Shown here: positions 9,568 through 18,056 of the stretch, piece by piece
Position numbering within the stretch: position 1 is the stretch's first letter
How the letters are laid out: each line of letters opens with the position of its first letter
Origin: Luteitalea sp. TBR-22
GTDB lineage: Bacteria > Acidobacteriota > Vicinamibacteria > Vicinamibacterales > Vicinamibacteraceae
Direction: 5' to 3'
DNA: 64,000 bases
NCBI RefSeq assembly: GCF_016865485.1
Contig: NZ_AP024452.1
Location: forward strand, 1,634,501 to 1,698,500
Notes under the pieces: model-generated
The model's input: the letters and a program-made list of their open reading frames with translations, nothing else
Told to the model about the DNA's origin: nothing
Database searches by the model: none
Position numbers and translations under genes: made by a program

Positions 9568-9631
9568 CGACTGCCGACCGCCGACTGCCGACTGCCGTCC
9601 CCCCGATTCCCGATTCCCGATTCCCGATTCC
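9568..9631. repeat. Two adjoining heptamer arrays (CGACTGC and CGATTCC)
   Basis: Four 7-base units of CGACTGC type (one varies as CGACCGC) at 9568-9595 are followed by four exact CGATTCC units at 9604-9631. They end 25 bases before the start codon at 9656. The first type recurs inverted at 37499-37545. Confidence 0.8.
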
Positions 9632-9655
9632 CGGCTCTTCCCCTACCATGTGCCC

Positions 9656-10090
9656 ATGCTGAAGACGCTCGCGGCGACGATGGTCGCCCTCTTCCTGGTG
9701 GGTGGGATGGCGCAGGCCCAATCGGCGGCGGCCGACGCGGTCAAGGCGGCCGACCTGGCGCGCTTCAAGGCGCAGACCAGCAATGACTTCGCGGCCCTCG
9801 GCCAGTTGCTCGCCGACGACCTCGTGTACACGCATTCGAGCGCGGCGGTGGACGGCAAGGCGAGCTTCATCGAAAGCATGCGGAGCGGGACGGTCAAGTA
9901 CGAGTCGATCGAGCCGCGCGACGTGGTCGTCCGCGTCTATGGCACGACCGCCGTCATCACGGGCGCCGGCCGTTTCCAGGTGACGGCCCGTGGGGAGAAG
10001 CTCGACAACCAGCTGCGGTACACGAACGTCTGGGTGCAGCGCGACGGCCGCTGGCAGATGGTGAGCTGGCAGAGCACGAAGATCCCCTGA
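9656..10090 (+). CDS. Secreted nuclear-transport-factor-2-like protein (SnoaL/DUF4440 type)
   Basis: A 144-residue protein. A clear Sec signal peptide (MLKTLAATMVALFLVGGMAQA, cleaved before Q) is followed by one NTF2-like cone fold. The family pattern is visible: LLADDLVYTHSSAAVDGKASFIE, then VVVRVYGTTAVITGAG, then the closing RYTNVWVQRDGRWQMVSWQ. Members include ketosteroid-isomerase-like enzymes and non-enzymatic binding proteins, and nothing here decides between them. ATG 9656 is chosen because upstream in-frame codons fall inside the heptamer repeats. It appears to be monocistronic. Confidence 0.85.
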   Translation: MLKTLAATMVALFLVGGMAQAQSAAADAVKAADLARFKAQTSNDFAALGQLLADDLVYTHSSAAVDGKASFIESMRSGTVKYESIEPRDVVVRVYGTTAVITGAGRFQVTARGEKLDNQLRYTNVWVQRDGRWQMVSWQSTKIP

Positions 10091-10099
10091 TCGGGAATT

Positions 10100-10213
10100 G
10101 CAGAATGGCAGAATTGCAGAATTGCAGAGGCGCCGCCAGACGTCGCGCTGCCGACACCGACGGCGGCGTCCTGAAATCCCGAAATTCTGAAATTCTGAAA
10201 TTCTGAAATTCTT
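10100..10213. repeat. Tandem 8-base repeats (GCAGAATT and AAATTCTG)
   Basis: Three GCAGAATK units plus a partial one (10100-10130), then five AAATTCTG-type units (10174-10213), fill the 134-base gap. They are A+T-rich islands in a 70% G+C genome, with an 8-base period instead of 7. The array ends 11 bases before the next ATG. Confidence 0.75.
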
Positions 10214-10224
10214 CGAGGCTCCCG

Positions 10225-11139
10225 ATGCAACTCGGATTCGTTTCCGCCATCCTCCCTGAACTGTCGCTCGACGAGGTGCTGGCTTTTGCAGCCGCCGAGC
10301 GGTTCGCCTGTGTCGAGGTGATGTGCTGGCCGGTCGGCAAGGCCGAGCGCAAGTACGCCGGCGTGACGCACGTCGACGTCACCGACTTCACGAAGTCGCA
10401 CGCCGAGGACGTGCTCGCCCGGTGCGCCAAGCACGGCGTCTCGATCTCGGCGCTCGGGTACTACCCGAACCTGCTCGACCCGGACCCGGTGGTCGCCGAC
10501 GTCGCGCGCGCGCAACTCGAGCGGGTGATCGTCGCCGCGCCGTTGCTCGGCCTGAAGACCGTCAACACGTTCGTGGGACGCGACTGGACGCGCAGCGTCG
10601 ACGACAACTGGCCGCGCTTCCTCGAGGTGTGGCGTCCGCTCCTGAAGCTGGCCGCCGACCATGGCGTGCGCATCGGCATCGAGAACTGCCCGATGTCGTT
10701 CACGAAGGACGAGTGGCCGGGCGGCAAGAACCTGTTCACCACGCCGGTCATCTGGCGCCGCGCGTTCGAGGACCTCGGCGCGGACAACCTCGGCCTGAAC
10801 TACGACCCGTCGCATTTCGCGTTGCAGCACATGGACCCGGTCAGCCCGCTCAAGGAGTTCCAGGACCGGCTGTTCCACGTCCACGCGAAGGACATCCGCA
10901 TCCGCCGCGACCGAATCGACGATGTCGGCATCTTCGCGCACCCGCTGGAGTGGCACCAGCCGCGCATTCCTGGCTACGGCGAGATCGACTGGGCGCGCTT
11001 CATGGGAGCGCTGATGCAGACCACCTACCGCGGTCCGGTCTGCATCGAGGTGGAGGACGCGACGTTCGGCAACACGCTCGAGGGCCGCAAGAGCGCGCTG
11101 CGCGTGTCGCGCAACGTGCTCGAACCGTACTTCGGCTGA
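10225..11139 (+). CDS. Sugar phosphate isomerase/epimerase (xylose isomerase-like TIM barrel)
   Basis: A 304-residue cytoplasmic protein of the AP-endonuclease-2/IolE-like superfamily. Metal-ligand regions are visible: VRIGIENCPM (Glu at strand 5), LGLNYDPSHF (Asp/His at strand 6), FHVHAKDI (His-x-His at strand 7) and YRGPVCIEVED (final Glu). The fold binds one or two divalent metals and isomerises or epimerises sugars and inositol derivatives. Unlike the paralogues at 11262 and 37724 it has no export signal. Downstream come DUF1080 and Gfo/Idh genes, a set typical of catabolism of modified sugars. The exact substrate is unknown. Confidence 0.9.
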   Translation: MQLGFVSAILPELSLDEVLAFAAAERFACVEVMCWPVGKAERKYAGVTHVDVTDFTKSHAEDVLARCAKHGVSISALGYYPNLLDPDPVVADVARAQLERVIVAAPLLGLKTVNTFVGRDWTRSVDDNWPRFLEVWRPLLKLAADHGVRIGIENCPMSFTKDEWPGGKNLFTTPVIWRRAFEDLGADNLGLNYDPSHFALQHMDPVSPLKEFQDRLFHVHAKDIRIRRDRIDDVGIFAHPLEWHQPRIPGYGEIDWARFMGALMQTTYRGPVCIEVEDATFGNTLEGRKSALRVSRNVLEPYFG

Positions 11140-11261
11140 GCCCGGCAATTTGACATTCGAGATTGGAAACTCTCGTGGGGCGCGGCTCCGCCGGCGCCCC
11201 TCGGGATGTCGCGCGCGGGATGGCCGGAGGCCACCCGCAGGTCAAGTTCCAATGTCGAATT

Positions 11262-12162
11262 TCACATTGCCAGCGCAGCGCGGAACTCGTCCAGGTAGCG
11301 CCGCACCTTCTCCTTCGGATCGCCCGGCCCGAGCGTCTCGATCGGCACGTAGCCGCGATAGCGCGCGTCCTTGAGGATGCGCGCGATCTGCTTCAGGTCG
11401 ACGCGCTCTTCCTTGTTGTTCCGGTAGACCAGTTCCTTCACCTGCCACGTGTAGGCGTACGGCGCCAGCATCGCGATCTCGGCGTAGGGGTCGTTGGTGG
11501 TCCGCAGGCTGCCGATGTCGACGTTCAGGCCGAACCACGGCGACGGGATGCGCCGGCGGATCTCCAGGTAGTCGGCGGCGACCTTCAGCGCGTCGTTGTG
11601 GTTCTGCAGCACGATCATCACGCCGCGCGCCTCGCCGGCCGTCACGCAGCGCTGGATCCCGTCGACGATCCAGTCCATCACCTGTGCCTTCGGCACGCCG
11701 TCGGGCATCACGCGCCCGTCGAACACGCGCAGGACCGGCGCGCCAAGCTTCGCGGCGACATCGACCCAGCGGGTCACGTGCGCGACGTCGGCATCGCGCT
11801 TGCCCGCGTCTGGCACCGCGAAGTCGTTGCGCACGCCGGTCCCGCTGATCGCCAACCCCAGGCTGAACGCCAGGTGCTTGATCCGGTAGATCAGCGTGTG
11901 GTCGGGTACCGCCGGATAGCCCTTGAAGTAGTAGCCGGTCGGGTCCACTGCGTCGAAGCCGATCTCGGCGCAGAACTCGATCACCTGCTCGAGCGACATC
12001 TGGCCGCTGGTGAGCGGGCCGTTGAACGAGTACAGGTTGCAGCTCGTCTTGATGCCGCGCGGGAAACCCAGGCACGACCGAGGCGTGCGCGGGACTCGCG
12101 GCGAAGGCAGGGAGCGCCAGGCCCGCGGCGGCACTGGCGAGGAACGAGCGTCGGGTCGGCAT
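11262..12162 (-). pseudogene. Tat-exported sugar phosphate isomerase/epimerase, interrupted by a single-base frameshift
   Basis: The start MPTRRSFLASAAAGLALPAF is a Tat signal (twin Arg, hydrophobic core, AHA cleavage). The enzyme body, GIKTSCNLYSFNGPLTSGQM onward, lies in another frame. One base too many between about 12050 and 12110 separates them; dropping one C of the CCC at 12067-12069 rejoins VVPGFP to RGIKTS. The body is complete and conserved: IVLQNHNDALK, FGLNVDIGSL, YTWQVKELV, YRGYVPIETLG. That suggests a recent mutation or a sequencing error. If real, only an internal start could yield an unexported protein. ATG 12162 is preferred over 12189 because the latter sits inside a heptamer array. 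Confidence 0.75.
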
Positions 12163-12176
12163 GGGTATGTTCTCGA

Positions 12177-12288
12177 CGGCCTTGGTCATTCGGCCTTGGG
12201 CCTTGGTGCGTGAAGACTTCGACCTTCAGCCCTGGCCCTTTGTCCCTGCATGGGGCATGAGCCATGAGCCATGACGAATTCGGAATTC
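12177..12288. repeat. Degenerate heptamer array between divergent genes
   Basis: Sixteen consecutive 7-base units can be cut in register, for example CGGCCTT, GGTCATT, CGGCCTT, GGGCCTT and later GCCATGA twice, CGAATTC, GGAATTC. It fills most of the space between the isomerase start (12162, minus) and the DUF1080 start (12317, plus). Any promoters for the two genes must lie inside or beside it. Confidence 0.6.
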
Positions 12289-12316
12289 GGCATCGCGGCA
12301 TTCTATAGTTCCCCCC

Positions 12317-13030
12317 ATGCGCCCTCTCCTCGCCCTCGCTTTCGGCCTGTTGATCCCCACCGTTGCCGCCGCCCAATCGCGTCCCGAGTGGACGCCGCTG
12401 TTCAACGGCAAGGACCTCACCGGCTGGACCAACATCAACACCGACCCCGACACCTGGTTCGTGAAGGACGGCATGCTGATGACCACGGGCAAGCCGCTGG
12501 GCGTGATGTGCAGCGACAAGATGTACGAGAACTTCGTGCTCCACATCGAGTGGATGCACCACGAGGCCGGCGGCAACTCCGGCGTGTTCATCTGGAGCGC
12601 CGCGCGTCCCTCACCCGAGGGGCGCCTGCCGGACGGCCTCGAAGTGCAGATGCTGGAGGTCGACTGGCCGAAGCTGCACGTGAAGGACGGCGTGATGCCG
12701 ACCGACGACTACGTGCATGGCGAGCTGTTCGGCGTCGGCGGCGTGCAGATCATCCCCGACAACCCGCGCGGTCCGCGCAGCAAGTCGATCGAGAAGCGGG
12801 CCCTGCCGCGCGAGAACTGGAACGTCTACGACCTGGTCGCCGTGGATGGCGTCGCCAAGCTGTCGGTCAACGGCAAGTTCGTCAACGGCATCCGCAACTC
12901 GTCGCGCCGCAAGGGCTACCTGTGCATGGAGGCCGAGGGCGCGCCGATCCAGTGGCGCAACGCCTGGATCATGGAACTTCCAGGCGGCGTGACGACGCCG
13001 GACATGATTGCGCCGGAGCGGGGCAAGTGA
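12317..13030 (+). CDS. Secreted DUF1080 (3-keto-disaccharide hydrolase-type) protein
   Basis: A 237-residue protein with a signal peptide (MRPLLALAFGLLIPTVAAA) and one DUF1080 jelly-roll domain. The hallmark opening EWTPLFNGKDLTGWTNIN is present, along with WFVKDGMLM, the NFVLHIEWMHH strand and GGNSGVFIW. These concanavalin-like domains bind or hydrolyse carbohydrates; characterised members cleave 3-keto-glycosides. The next gene, an SGNH hydrolase, follows closely, and a Gfo/Idh oxidoreductase of the kind that makes 3-keto sugars follows that. The trio could act on one substrate, which is inference from the neighbourhood. Confidence 0.9.
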   Translation: MRPLLALAFGLLIPTVAAAQSRPEWTPLFNGKDLTGWTNINTDPDTWFVKDGMLMTTGKPLGVMCSDKMYENFVLHIEWMHHEAGGNSGVFIWSAARPSPEGRLPDGLEVQMLEVDWPKLHVKDGVMPTDDYVHGELFGVGGVQIIPDNPRGPRSKSIEKRALPRENWNVYDLVAVDGVAKLSVNGKFVNGIRNSSRRKGYLCMEAEGAPIQWRNAWIMELPGGVTTPDMIAPERGK

Positions 13031-13039
13031 ACCCACTGG

Positions 13040-13067
13040 CGGGAGTCGGGAATCGGGAGTGGGGAGT
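13040..13067. repeat. Heptamer array CGGGAGT x4
   Basis: Four units, CGGGAGT, CGGGAAT, CGGGAGT, GGGGAGT. It is the reverse complement of the ACTCCCG array at 50822-50863. It lies between the DUF1080 stop and the likely start of the SGNH gene. Confidence 0.7.
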
Positions 13068-13773
13068 GGCCAAGAGGGCGTCGGGCGCCGCTCCTCGAGG
13101 CCGCCGCGCCGCCCTCAAGGGGGCCGTCCTCGTCGCAGTTGCTGTCGCCGGGCTTGCGGTGCCGGCGTGGGCGCAGGTCGCGGTCGCCGAGGACCGCTGG
13201 GCGAAGGAGATCGCGGCGTTCGAGGCCGAGGACGCCACCCGCCCGTTTCCCGAGGGCGGCACGGTGTTCGTCGGCAGTTCCAGCATCAGGCTCTGGGACC
13301 TCGCCACGGCCTTCCCGGGGCGGCCGGTGCTCAACCGCGGCTTCGGCGGCACGCAGATCGGCGACTCGGTCAGGCACGTCGAGCGCCTCGTCCTGCGGCA
13401 CAGGCCGGCGACGGTGATCTTCTACGCCGGCGACAACGATCTCGCCGCCGGTCGCACGCCACAACAGGTGCAGGCCGACTTCCATGCCTTCGTGACCCGG
13501 GTCCACACCGCGTTGCCGCGCACCCGCATCGCGTTCATTGCCATCAAGCCGAGCCTGGCGCGCTGGGCGCTCATCGCGAAGGTCCGCGAGGCGAACCGAC
13601 TGGTGCGCGCCGAGTGCGACCGTGACGATCGCCTCGGCTACGTCGACGTCGACGGGCCGATGCTCGGCTGGGACGGCAAGCCGCGGCCCGACCTGTTCAT
13701 CCAGGACGGCCTGCACCTCTCGGCGAAGGGCTACGCGCTCTGGAACACGCTGGTGGCGCCGTTTCTCGAATAG
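13066..13773 (+). CDS. Secreted SGNH/GDSL-type hydrolase
   Basis: About 235 residues. After a basic N-terminus the hydrophobic signal GAVLVAVAVAGLAVPAWA ends before Q. The SGNH blocks are all present: block I GTVFVGSSSIRLW (nucleophile Ser), block II NRGFGGTQIGD, block III IFYAGDNDL, and block V DGLHLSAKGY (Asp/His). The family is esterases, often sugar deacetylases. GTG 13066 is chosen because the in-frame alternative GTG 13027, which overlaps the DUF1080 stop as GTGA, would translate a heptamer array. Both remain possible. A paralogue lies at 21780. Confidence 0.87.
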   Translation: MAKRASGAAPRGRRAALKGAVLVAVAVAGLAVPAWAQVAVAEDRWAKEIAAFEAEDATRPFPEGGTVFVGSSSIRLWDLATAFPGRPVLNRGFGGTQIGDSVRHVERLVLRHRPATVIFYAGDNDLAAGRTPQQVQADFHAFVTRVHTALPRTRIAFIAIKPSLARWALIAKVREANRLVRAECDRDDRLGYVDVDGPMLGWDGKPRPDLFIQDGLHLSAKGYALWNTLVAPFLE

Positions 13774-13786
13774 CGCGCGACAGGCG

Positions 13787-13810
13787 GCCTGGAGCCTGTA
13801 GCCTGTAGCC
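13787..13810. repeat. Heptamer array GCCTGTA x3
   Basis: GCCTGGA, GCCTGTA, GCCTGTA, then GCC directly against the ATG of the next gene at 13811. The inverted form recurs at 52425-52452. Confidence 0.6.
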
Positions 13811-14869
13811 ATGATCCATCGCGTCGCCGTCCTCGGCCTCGGCCACTGGTATTCCGCCTACGGGCTCGCGCGCGCGCTGCCCGAGTACCCGCAGGCGACG
13901 CTTGTCGCGGCCGCAGATCCCGACCCGCGGCGGCTGTCCACCTACTGCGACACGTTCCGCTGCGAGGCCGTCGCCGACTACACCGACGTCCTGTCGCGTG
14001 AGGACGTCGACATCGTGCACATCGCGGCACCGGTGCGCGACATCCCCGAGTTGACCATGCGGGCGGCCCGCGCCGGCAAGCACATCGTGATGGGCAAGCC
14101 GATGGCGATGACCGTCGCGCAAGCCGACGAGATGGTCCGCGTCGTCGAGGCCAGCGGCGTCACGTGCGTGCCCTTCCAGGGGTTGATGCGGCTCCGGCAC
14201 CAGGCCATCAAGGCCCGCGTGGCGGCCGGCGAGATCGGCGACCTGGCCGTCATGCACCAGACCGGCCGGTGGGCGATCGCCGAGGACTGGTACATGTCGG
14301 GCACGCCCGGCTGGTTCGTCGATCCCGCGCAGGTCCCCGGCGGCGCCTTCATCGACGAGGGCATCTACTGGATCGACCTGTTCCGGTGGCTCGCGGGCAG
14401 CGAGGTGGTGGAGGTCGATGCACGGATGCGCAACATCGTCCATCGCGACCTGCCGGTGGAGGACTGGGGGTTCGCGGTGTTCACGTTCGCCAACGGCGTC
14501 ACGGCGACGCTCGAGGCGTCGTGGACGATCAACGCGCCGCGGGTGACGGGCCCCTCGCCCAAGCGCAACAGCGTGGTGCGACTCGAACTGGTCGGCACGC
14601 GGGGCGAGTTGATGGAGCAGTGGTTCCGCTCGCCCGGTGGCGCCGTGCTCAAGGCGGGCGCCGAGGACTGGGTGTTCGAGCGCGTCAGCGAGGAGGCCTT
14701 CGGCCCGGCCACGCCGATGCCGCTGCATCACCTGATCACGTGCGTCGAGCAGGGCGTGACGCCCGCGGCGACCATCCGCGACGCGCGCGACTCGTTCGTC
14801 GTGGCCATGGCGGCCTACGAGTCGGCACGGCAGGGGCGCCCGGTGCGGCTCGACCTCGCCCCACGGTGA
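13811..14869 (+). CDS. Gfo/Idh/MocA family oxidoreductase
   Basis: A 352-residue NAD(P)-dependent sugar or inositol oxidoreductase with an N-terminal Rossmann fold (VAVLGLGHWYSAYGLARAL; AAADPDPRRL). The conserved catalytic Lys sits in GKHIVMGKPMAM, where the usual EKP reads GKP. The C-terminal domain holds the substrate-site region DEGIYWIDLFRWLAG, with the HDxxDxxR-like helix, and the closing beta sheet. It has no signal peptide, so it is cytoplasmic. It follows isomerase, DUF1080 and SGNH genes on the same strand, fitting a pathway for oxidised or 3-keto sugars. The substrate is unknown. Confidence 0.92.
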   Translation: MIHRVAVLGLGHWYSAYGLARALPEYPQATLVAAADPDPRRLSTYCDTFRCEAVADYTDVLSREDVDIVHIAAPVRDIPELTMRAARAGKHIVMGKPMAMTVAQADEMVRVVEASGVTCVPFQGLMRLRHQAIKARVAAGEIGDLAVMHQTGRWAIAEDWYMSGTPGWFVDPAQVPGGAFIDEGIYWIDLFRWLAGSEVVEVDARMRNIVHRDLPVEDWGFAVFTFANGVTATLEASWTINAPRVTGPSPKRNSVVRLELVGTRGELMEQWFRSPGGAVLKAGAEDWVFERVSEEAFGPATPMPLHHLITCVEQGVTPAATIRDARDSFVVAMAAYESARQGRPVRLDLAPR

Positions 14870-14877
14870 CCTGCCGG

Positions 14878-14905
14878 CCGGGGCTGGCCGAGGAGCCGGC
14901 CCCGG
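14878..14905 (+). terminator. Strong hairpin after the oxidoreductase gene
   Basis: An 11-base stem (one G-U pair) with a 6-base loop starts 9 bases after the stop codon. No T-run follows, so it may be a non-canonical terminator or an mRNA-end stabiliser. The remaining bases to 15118 show no gene and no promoter I can defend; the sigma gene's ribosome site is at 15107-15112. Confidence 0.35.
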
Positions 14906-15118
14906 GAACCTGCAACCCGGTGTCGTCACGGCGTTCGGTCCGTCACGGCACCGTCGTTGGATAGGACACGAGCCACGTCCAGCCGTTCCCGAGTCCCATC
15001 CCGGGGCGGCCGTGAGGAATCAGGTCCGCACGAGGCGGAGCGTGGCAGGGAGCCCCATGCAGGCGACACGCCTTCCTCGTCGCTCGTCGCGCGTGCCCAC
15101 GTCTCCGGGAGGCGCGCC

Positions 15119-15727
15119 GTGAGTACGATCCACCGCTCCCACGCCTCGCCCGCGCCGCCGCCGCCGAGCACGCAGCAAGCGTTCCGTCACCTGATGCGCC
15201 GTGCACAGGATGGCGACGGTTCGGCGCTGCACCTGCTCTTCGCGCAGCATGTCGGGCCGCTGCGGCGCTGGGCCCGTGGTCGCCTGCCCCGCTGGGCGCG
15301 CACCGTGGCCGACACCGCCGATCTCGTGCAGGAGGCGCTCGTGCAGACGCTGCGTCGGCTCGGCGACTTCGAGCCGCAGGGCCACCAGGCGCTGCAGGCC
15401 TACCTGCGCCGCGCCGTCGACAACCGCATCCATGACGAGTTCCGGCGTATCGCCCGTCGTGGCCTTGCGGCGACCCTCGACGAGGCGCACGCCGACACGC
15501 GGCCCTCGCCACTCGAGGAGGCCGTGGCGCAGGAGACCGAGGCCCGCTATCGCCAGGCGCTCGCTCGCCTGCGCCCGGGTGATCGGCGACTGGTCGTGGC
15601 GCGCGTCGAGCTGGGGTATTCGCTCGAACAACTCGCCCTGATGACCAACCGCCCGCGCGTGGACACCGCGCGGGTTGCCCTCCGGCGCGCCCTCGAGCGG
15701 CTCGCGCTGGAGATGGCGCGTGCCTGA
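15119..15727 (+). CDS. ECF-type RNA polymerase sigma factor, paired with a Ser/Thr kinase
   Basis: A 202-residue sigma-70-family factor. Region 2 is visible as FAQHVGPLRRWARGRL ... TADLVQEALVQTLRRLGDFEP, with LRRAVDNRIHDEFRR at its end. Region 4 is ALARLRPGDRRLVVARVELGYSLEQLA, followed by a helix-turn-helix. GTG 15119 has a GGGAGG site 6 bases before it. No anti-sigma gene is adjacent. Instead the Ser/Thr kinase gene begins 8 bases before this stop. Kinase-linked ECF factors are known to be switched on by phosphorylation, so that control is likely here (inference). The enzyme fusion at 18057 is the natural target. Confidence 0.88.
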   Translation: MSTIHRSHASPAPPPPSTQQAFRHLMRRAQDGDGSALHLLFAQHVGPLRRWARGRLPRWARTVADTADLVQEALVQTLRRLGDFEPQGHQALQAYLRRAVDNRIHDEFRRIARRGLAATLDEAHADTRPSPLEEAVAQETEARYRQALARLRPGDRRLVVARVELGYSLEQLALMTNRPRVDTARVALRRALERLALEMARA

Positions 15728-18035
15728 CCAGACTGCCGCCCTGCCACCGGCAGGGCGGACGCGACGGGCAGGCGACACCGTCCCCACGGTACGGGCGGCG
15801 GTGGCGGCGGTCGTCGATGGCCGGCCGGTTGCGTGGGACGACGCGGAGCAGCGCGGACGGACGCCGCTCGAACGGCGCATGACCCGCCGGCTGCGTGACC
15901 TGACGCTGCTGGTCGGGCTCGACCCGCCGGGCGACGGCGCGACGCTGTCCTCCGGGCTGCATCGCCTGTGCGTTGCGATTGCGGCAATCGCGACCCTGCA
16001 GTGGTTCGCCGGGATCAGCGCCGTGATCGTCCTGGCCTGGGCCGGTGGCTCGGCGGCGTGGCACGCGGTGCTGCCGTTCGCGCTCGCGCTGCTGGCCAGC
16101 CTGGCGTGGCGGCTTCGGCCCCGGCAGGCGCCCGGCGCATCGGACCTGTGCCTCCTGCTGGCCGCCTGGGCGGCGCGCGGGCCGATGGAGGCGCTCGCCG
16201 CTTCCTCGCCCACGTGGGCGCTCCTGGTGGCACCTCTCCGCGTGCTGCACGTCGAAGCGGCGTTGCCCGTCCTGCTCATCGGCGTGGCGCTCGCGCGCAC
16301 GACGCGCCCGCGCTTCACGTGGCGCGAGCGCGCCAGCCGGGCGCTGGCGCTCCTTGCGGTCGGCTCGTCGGTTGCCCTGGCGCCGGCTGCATCGGCGGCC
16401 CGGTTCCCCTGGGCGACGCTGGCGTGTGCCGGCGTGTGGGCGCTGATTTCGCTGGTCGTGCTCTGGCGCTGGGGAGGTCTGCAGCAACGGGTCCTGCCGG
16501 GGGAGGCCTCGCGCGTGGCCGGCAGCTGGACGGCTGCCCTGAGGGCGACGCTGCTCGATGCGCTGGCGGCATGGCGCGGCACCCACACGTCCCGGCTCGC
16601 GGCACTCACGGCCACCGTGCACCGGGCGCGCACGCCGCGCGAGATCGCGTCAGAGCTGGCCCGACACGTCGTCGACGTGACGGGCGCATCGCGGGCCTTC
16701 GTCCTGGTGCCGGACAGGCCGGCATGGCTGCCGCTCGCCGGCGACACGGTGACACTGCCGGCCGCGTCGGCGCTGGTGGCCCTGCTCGAAGGCACCGACC
16801 ATGCGGTCCGTGTCGACGCCGCCTCGCGCATGTTCGCGTGGCTGCCGGAGGCGGACCGGCGCTGGGTGGTCGAGGCCGGCGTGGCCGTCGTGGCGCGCCT
16901 GGCGGCACCCGACGGGCACACCGTCGGCGCCATCCTGGTCGGGACGCGGGCCGACGGTCGGGCCAGCTCGCGTCGCGCGCTCGCGTTCGTCTCCGCAGCG
17001 GCGGGCACGGCCGGCGTGGCGCTCGCGACGCTGGCGACGACGGCCGGGGGCGATGCGCCACGGGTGTGCGCCGCCGCCGACGAACTGCCCTACGAATGCC
17101 AGGCCTGCGGGCGGCTGTCGCCGGAGGCGGCACGTTGCGCGTGTGGCGGGGCGACGGTCCTGGCGGCGCTGCCGGCCGTCCTCAACGAGGCCTTCGCGTT
17201 GGAACGCCGCATCGGCCGCGGCGGCATGGGCGTCGTCTACCGGGCGTACGACACGCGCCTCGATCGACTCGTGGCCCTGAAGACGCTGCCGGCGCTGGCA
17301 CCGCCGGCGGCCCAGGCCCTGCAGGCGGAGGCGCGCGCGATGGCGGCGCTCGAGCACCCGTCGATCGCGTCGCTGTACGGGCTCGAGCGATGGCGGGGGA
17401 CGCCGGTGCTCGTGGTGGAGTACCTCGCGGGCGGCACGCTGGCCTCGCGCATCGCGACCGGCCCGATGCGTCCCGGCGACGTCGTGGTGCTCGCGCGGGT
17501 CCTCGCCGAGGCGCTGGCCACGCTGCACGCCCGCGGCTGGCTGCACGGCGACATCAAGCCGAGCAACATCGGCCTCACCCGCGACGGCGTGCCCAAGTTG
17601 CTCGACTTCGGTCTCACGCGCTGGCACGCGATGGCGGCGCCGGGGCCGGGCGGGTCGGGCACGGTTCGACCTGCCGACGGCACCCGCAGCGGCGCGCTCG
17701 CCGGCACGCCCCTCTATCTCTCTCCCGAGGCACTCGACGGTCACCCCGCAGGCGACGCCGACGACGTGTGGGCGCTCGCACTCGTCATCGTCGAGCTGAT
17801 CACCGGCGTGCATCCCTTCCGGGCCGACACGCTCGACGCGGTGGCGGACCGCGTGCGGGCGCACCCGACGATCGACGTGCGCCACTGGGCGCCGGCCACC
17901 CCGCCCTGGCTGGCCGAGGCGCTCGCGGCCGCGCTTCACCCCGATCGCCGCCAGCGCCTGACTCGCGCCCGTGTCCTGGCCGACGTGCTCGAGCGGCCTG
18001 CCAGTGCCCACGAGCACGGCGCCGCCGCATCCTGA
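15720..18035 (+). CDS. Membrane Ser/Thr protein kinase with N-terminal multi-TM sensor, GAF-like domain and zinc ribbon
   Basis: A 771-residue protein starting at a GTG that overlaps the sigma gene by 8 bases. Order: a short cytoplasmic N-tail; about six or seven hydrophobic helices (~80-260); a GAF-like domain (~290-445); a Cys4 zinc ribbon (CQACG ... CACGG, ~460-476); then a C-terminal Hanks-type kinase. The kinase has the P-loop GRGGMGVVY (499-507), catalytic Lys521, an HGDIKPSN catalytic loop (Asp611; Arg of HRD replaced by Gly) and DFG at 629-631, so it should be active. The kinase at the C-terminus behind membrane and GAF sensors reverses the PknB order. It probably phosphorylates the sigma factor and perhaps the downstream enzyme. 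Confidence 0.9.
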   Translation: MPDQTAALPPAGRTRRAGDTVPTVRAAVAAVVDGRPVAWDDAEQRGRTPLERRMTRRLRDLTLLVGLDPPGDGATLSSGLHRLCVAIAAIATLQWFAGISAVIVLAWAGGSAAWHAVLPFALALLASLAWRLRPRQAPGASDLCLLLAAWAARGPMEALAASSPTWALLVAPLRVLHVEAALPVLLIGVALARTTRPRFTWRERASRALALLAVGSSVALAPAASAARFPWATLACAGVWALISLVVLWRWGGLQQRVLPGEASRVAGSWTAALRATLLDALAAWRGTHTSRLAALTATVHRARTPREIASELARHVVDVTGASRAFVLVPDRPAWLPLAGDTVTLPAASALVALLEGTDHAVRVDAASRMFAWLPEADRRWVVEAGVAVVARLAAPDGHTVGAILVGTRADGRASSRRALAFVSAAAGTAGVALATLATTAGGDAPRVCAAADELPYECQACGRLSPEAARCACGGATVLAALPAVLNEAFALERRIGRGGMGVVYRAYDTRLDRLVALKTLPALAPPAAQALQAEARAMAALEHPSIASLYGLERWRGTPVLVVEYLAGGTLASRIATGPMRPGDVVVLARVLAEALATLHARGWLHGDIKPSNIGLTRDGVPKLLDFGLTRWHAMAAPGPGGSGTVRPADGTRSGALAGTPLYLSPEALDGHPAGDADDVWALALVIVELITGVHPFRADTLDAVADRVRAHPTIDVRHWAPATPPWLAEALAAALHPDRRQRLTRARVLADVLERPASAHEHGAAAS

Positions 18036-18056
18036 CCGTTCCTGACGAGGCTTGCG

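Noticed and set aside
11242-12189. A single 315-codon gene in the signal-peptide frame
   Set aside because: After about 45 codons the translation becomes Arg/Gly-rich noise, whereas the other frame carries a conserved isomerase. It was called as one frameshifted gene instead.
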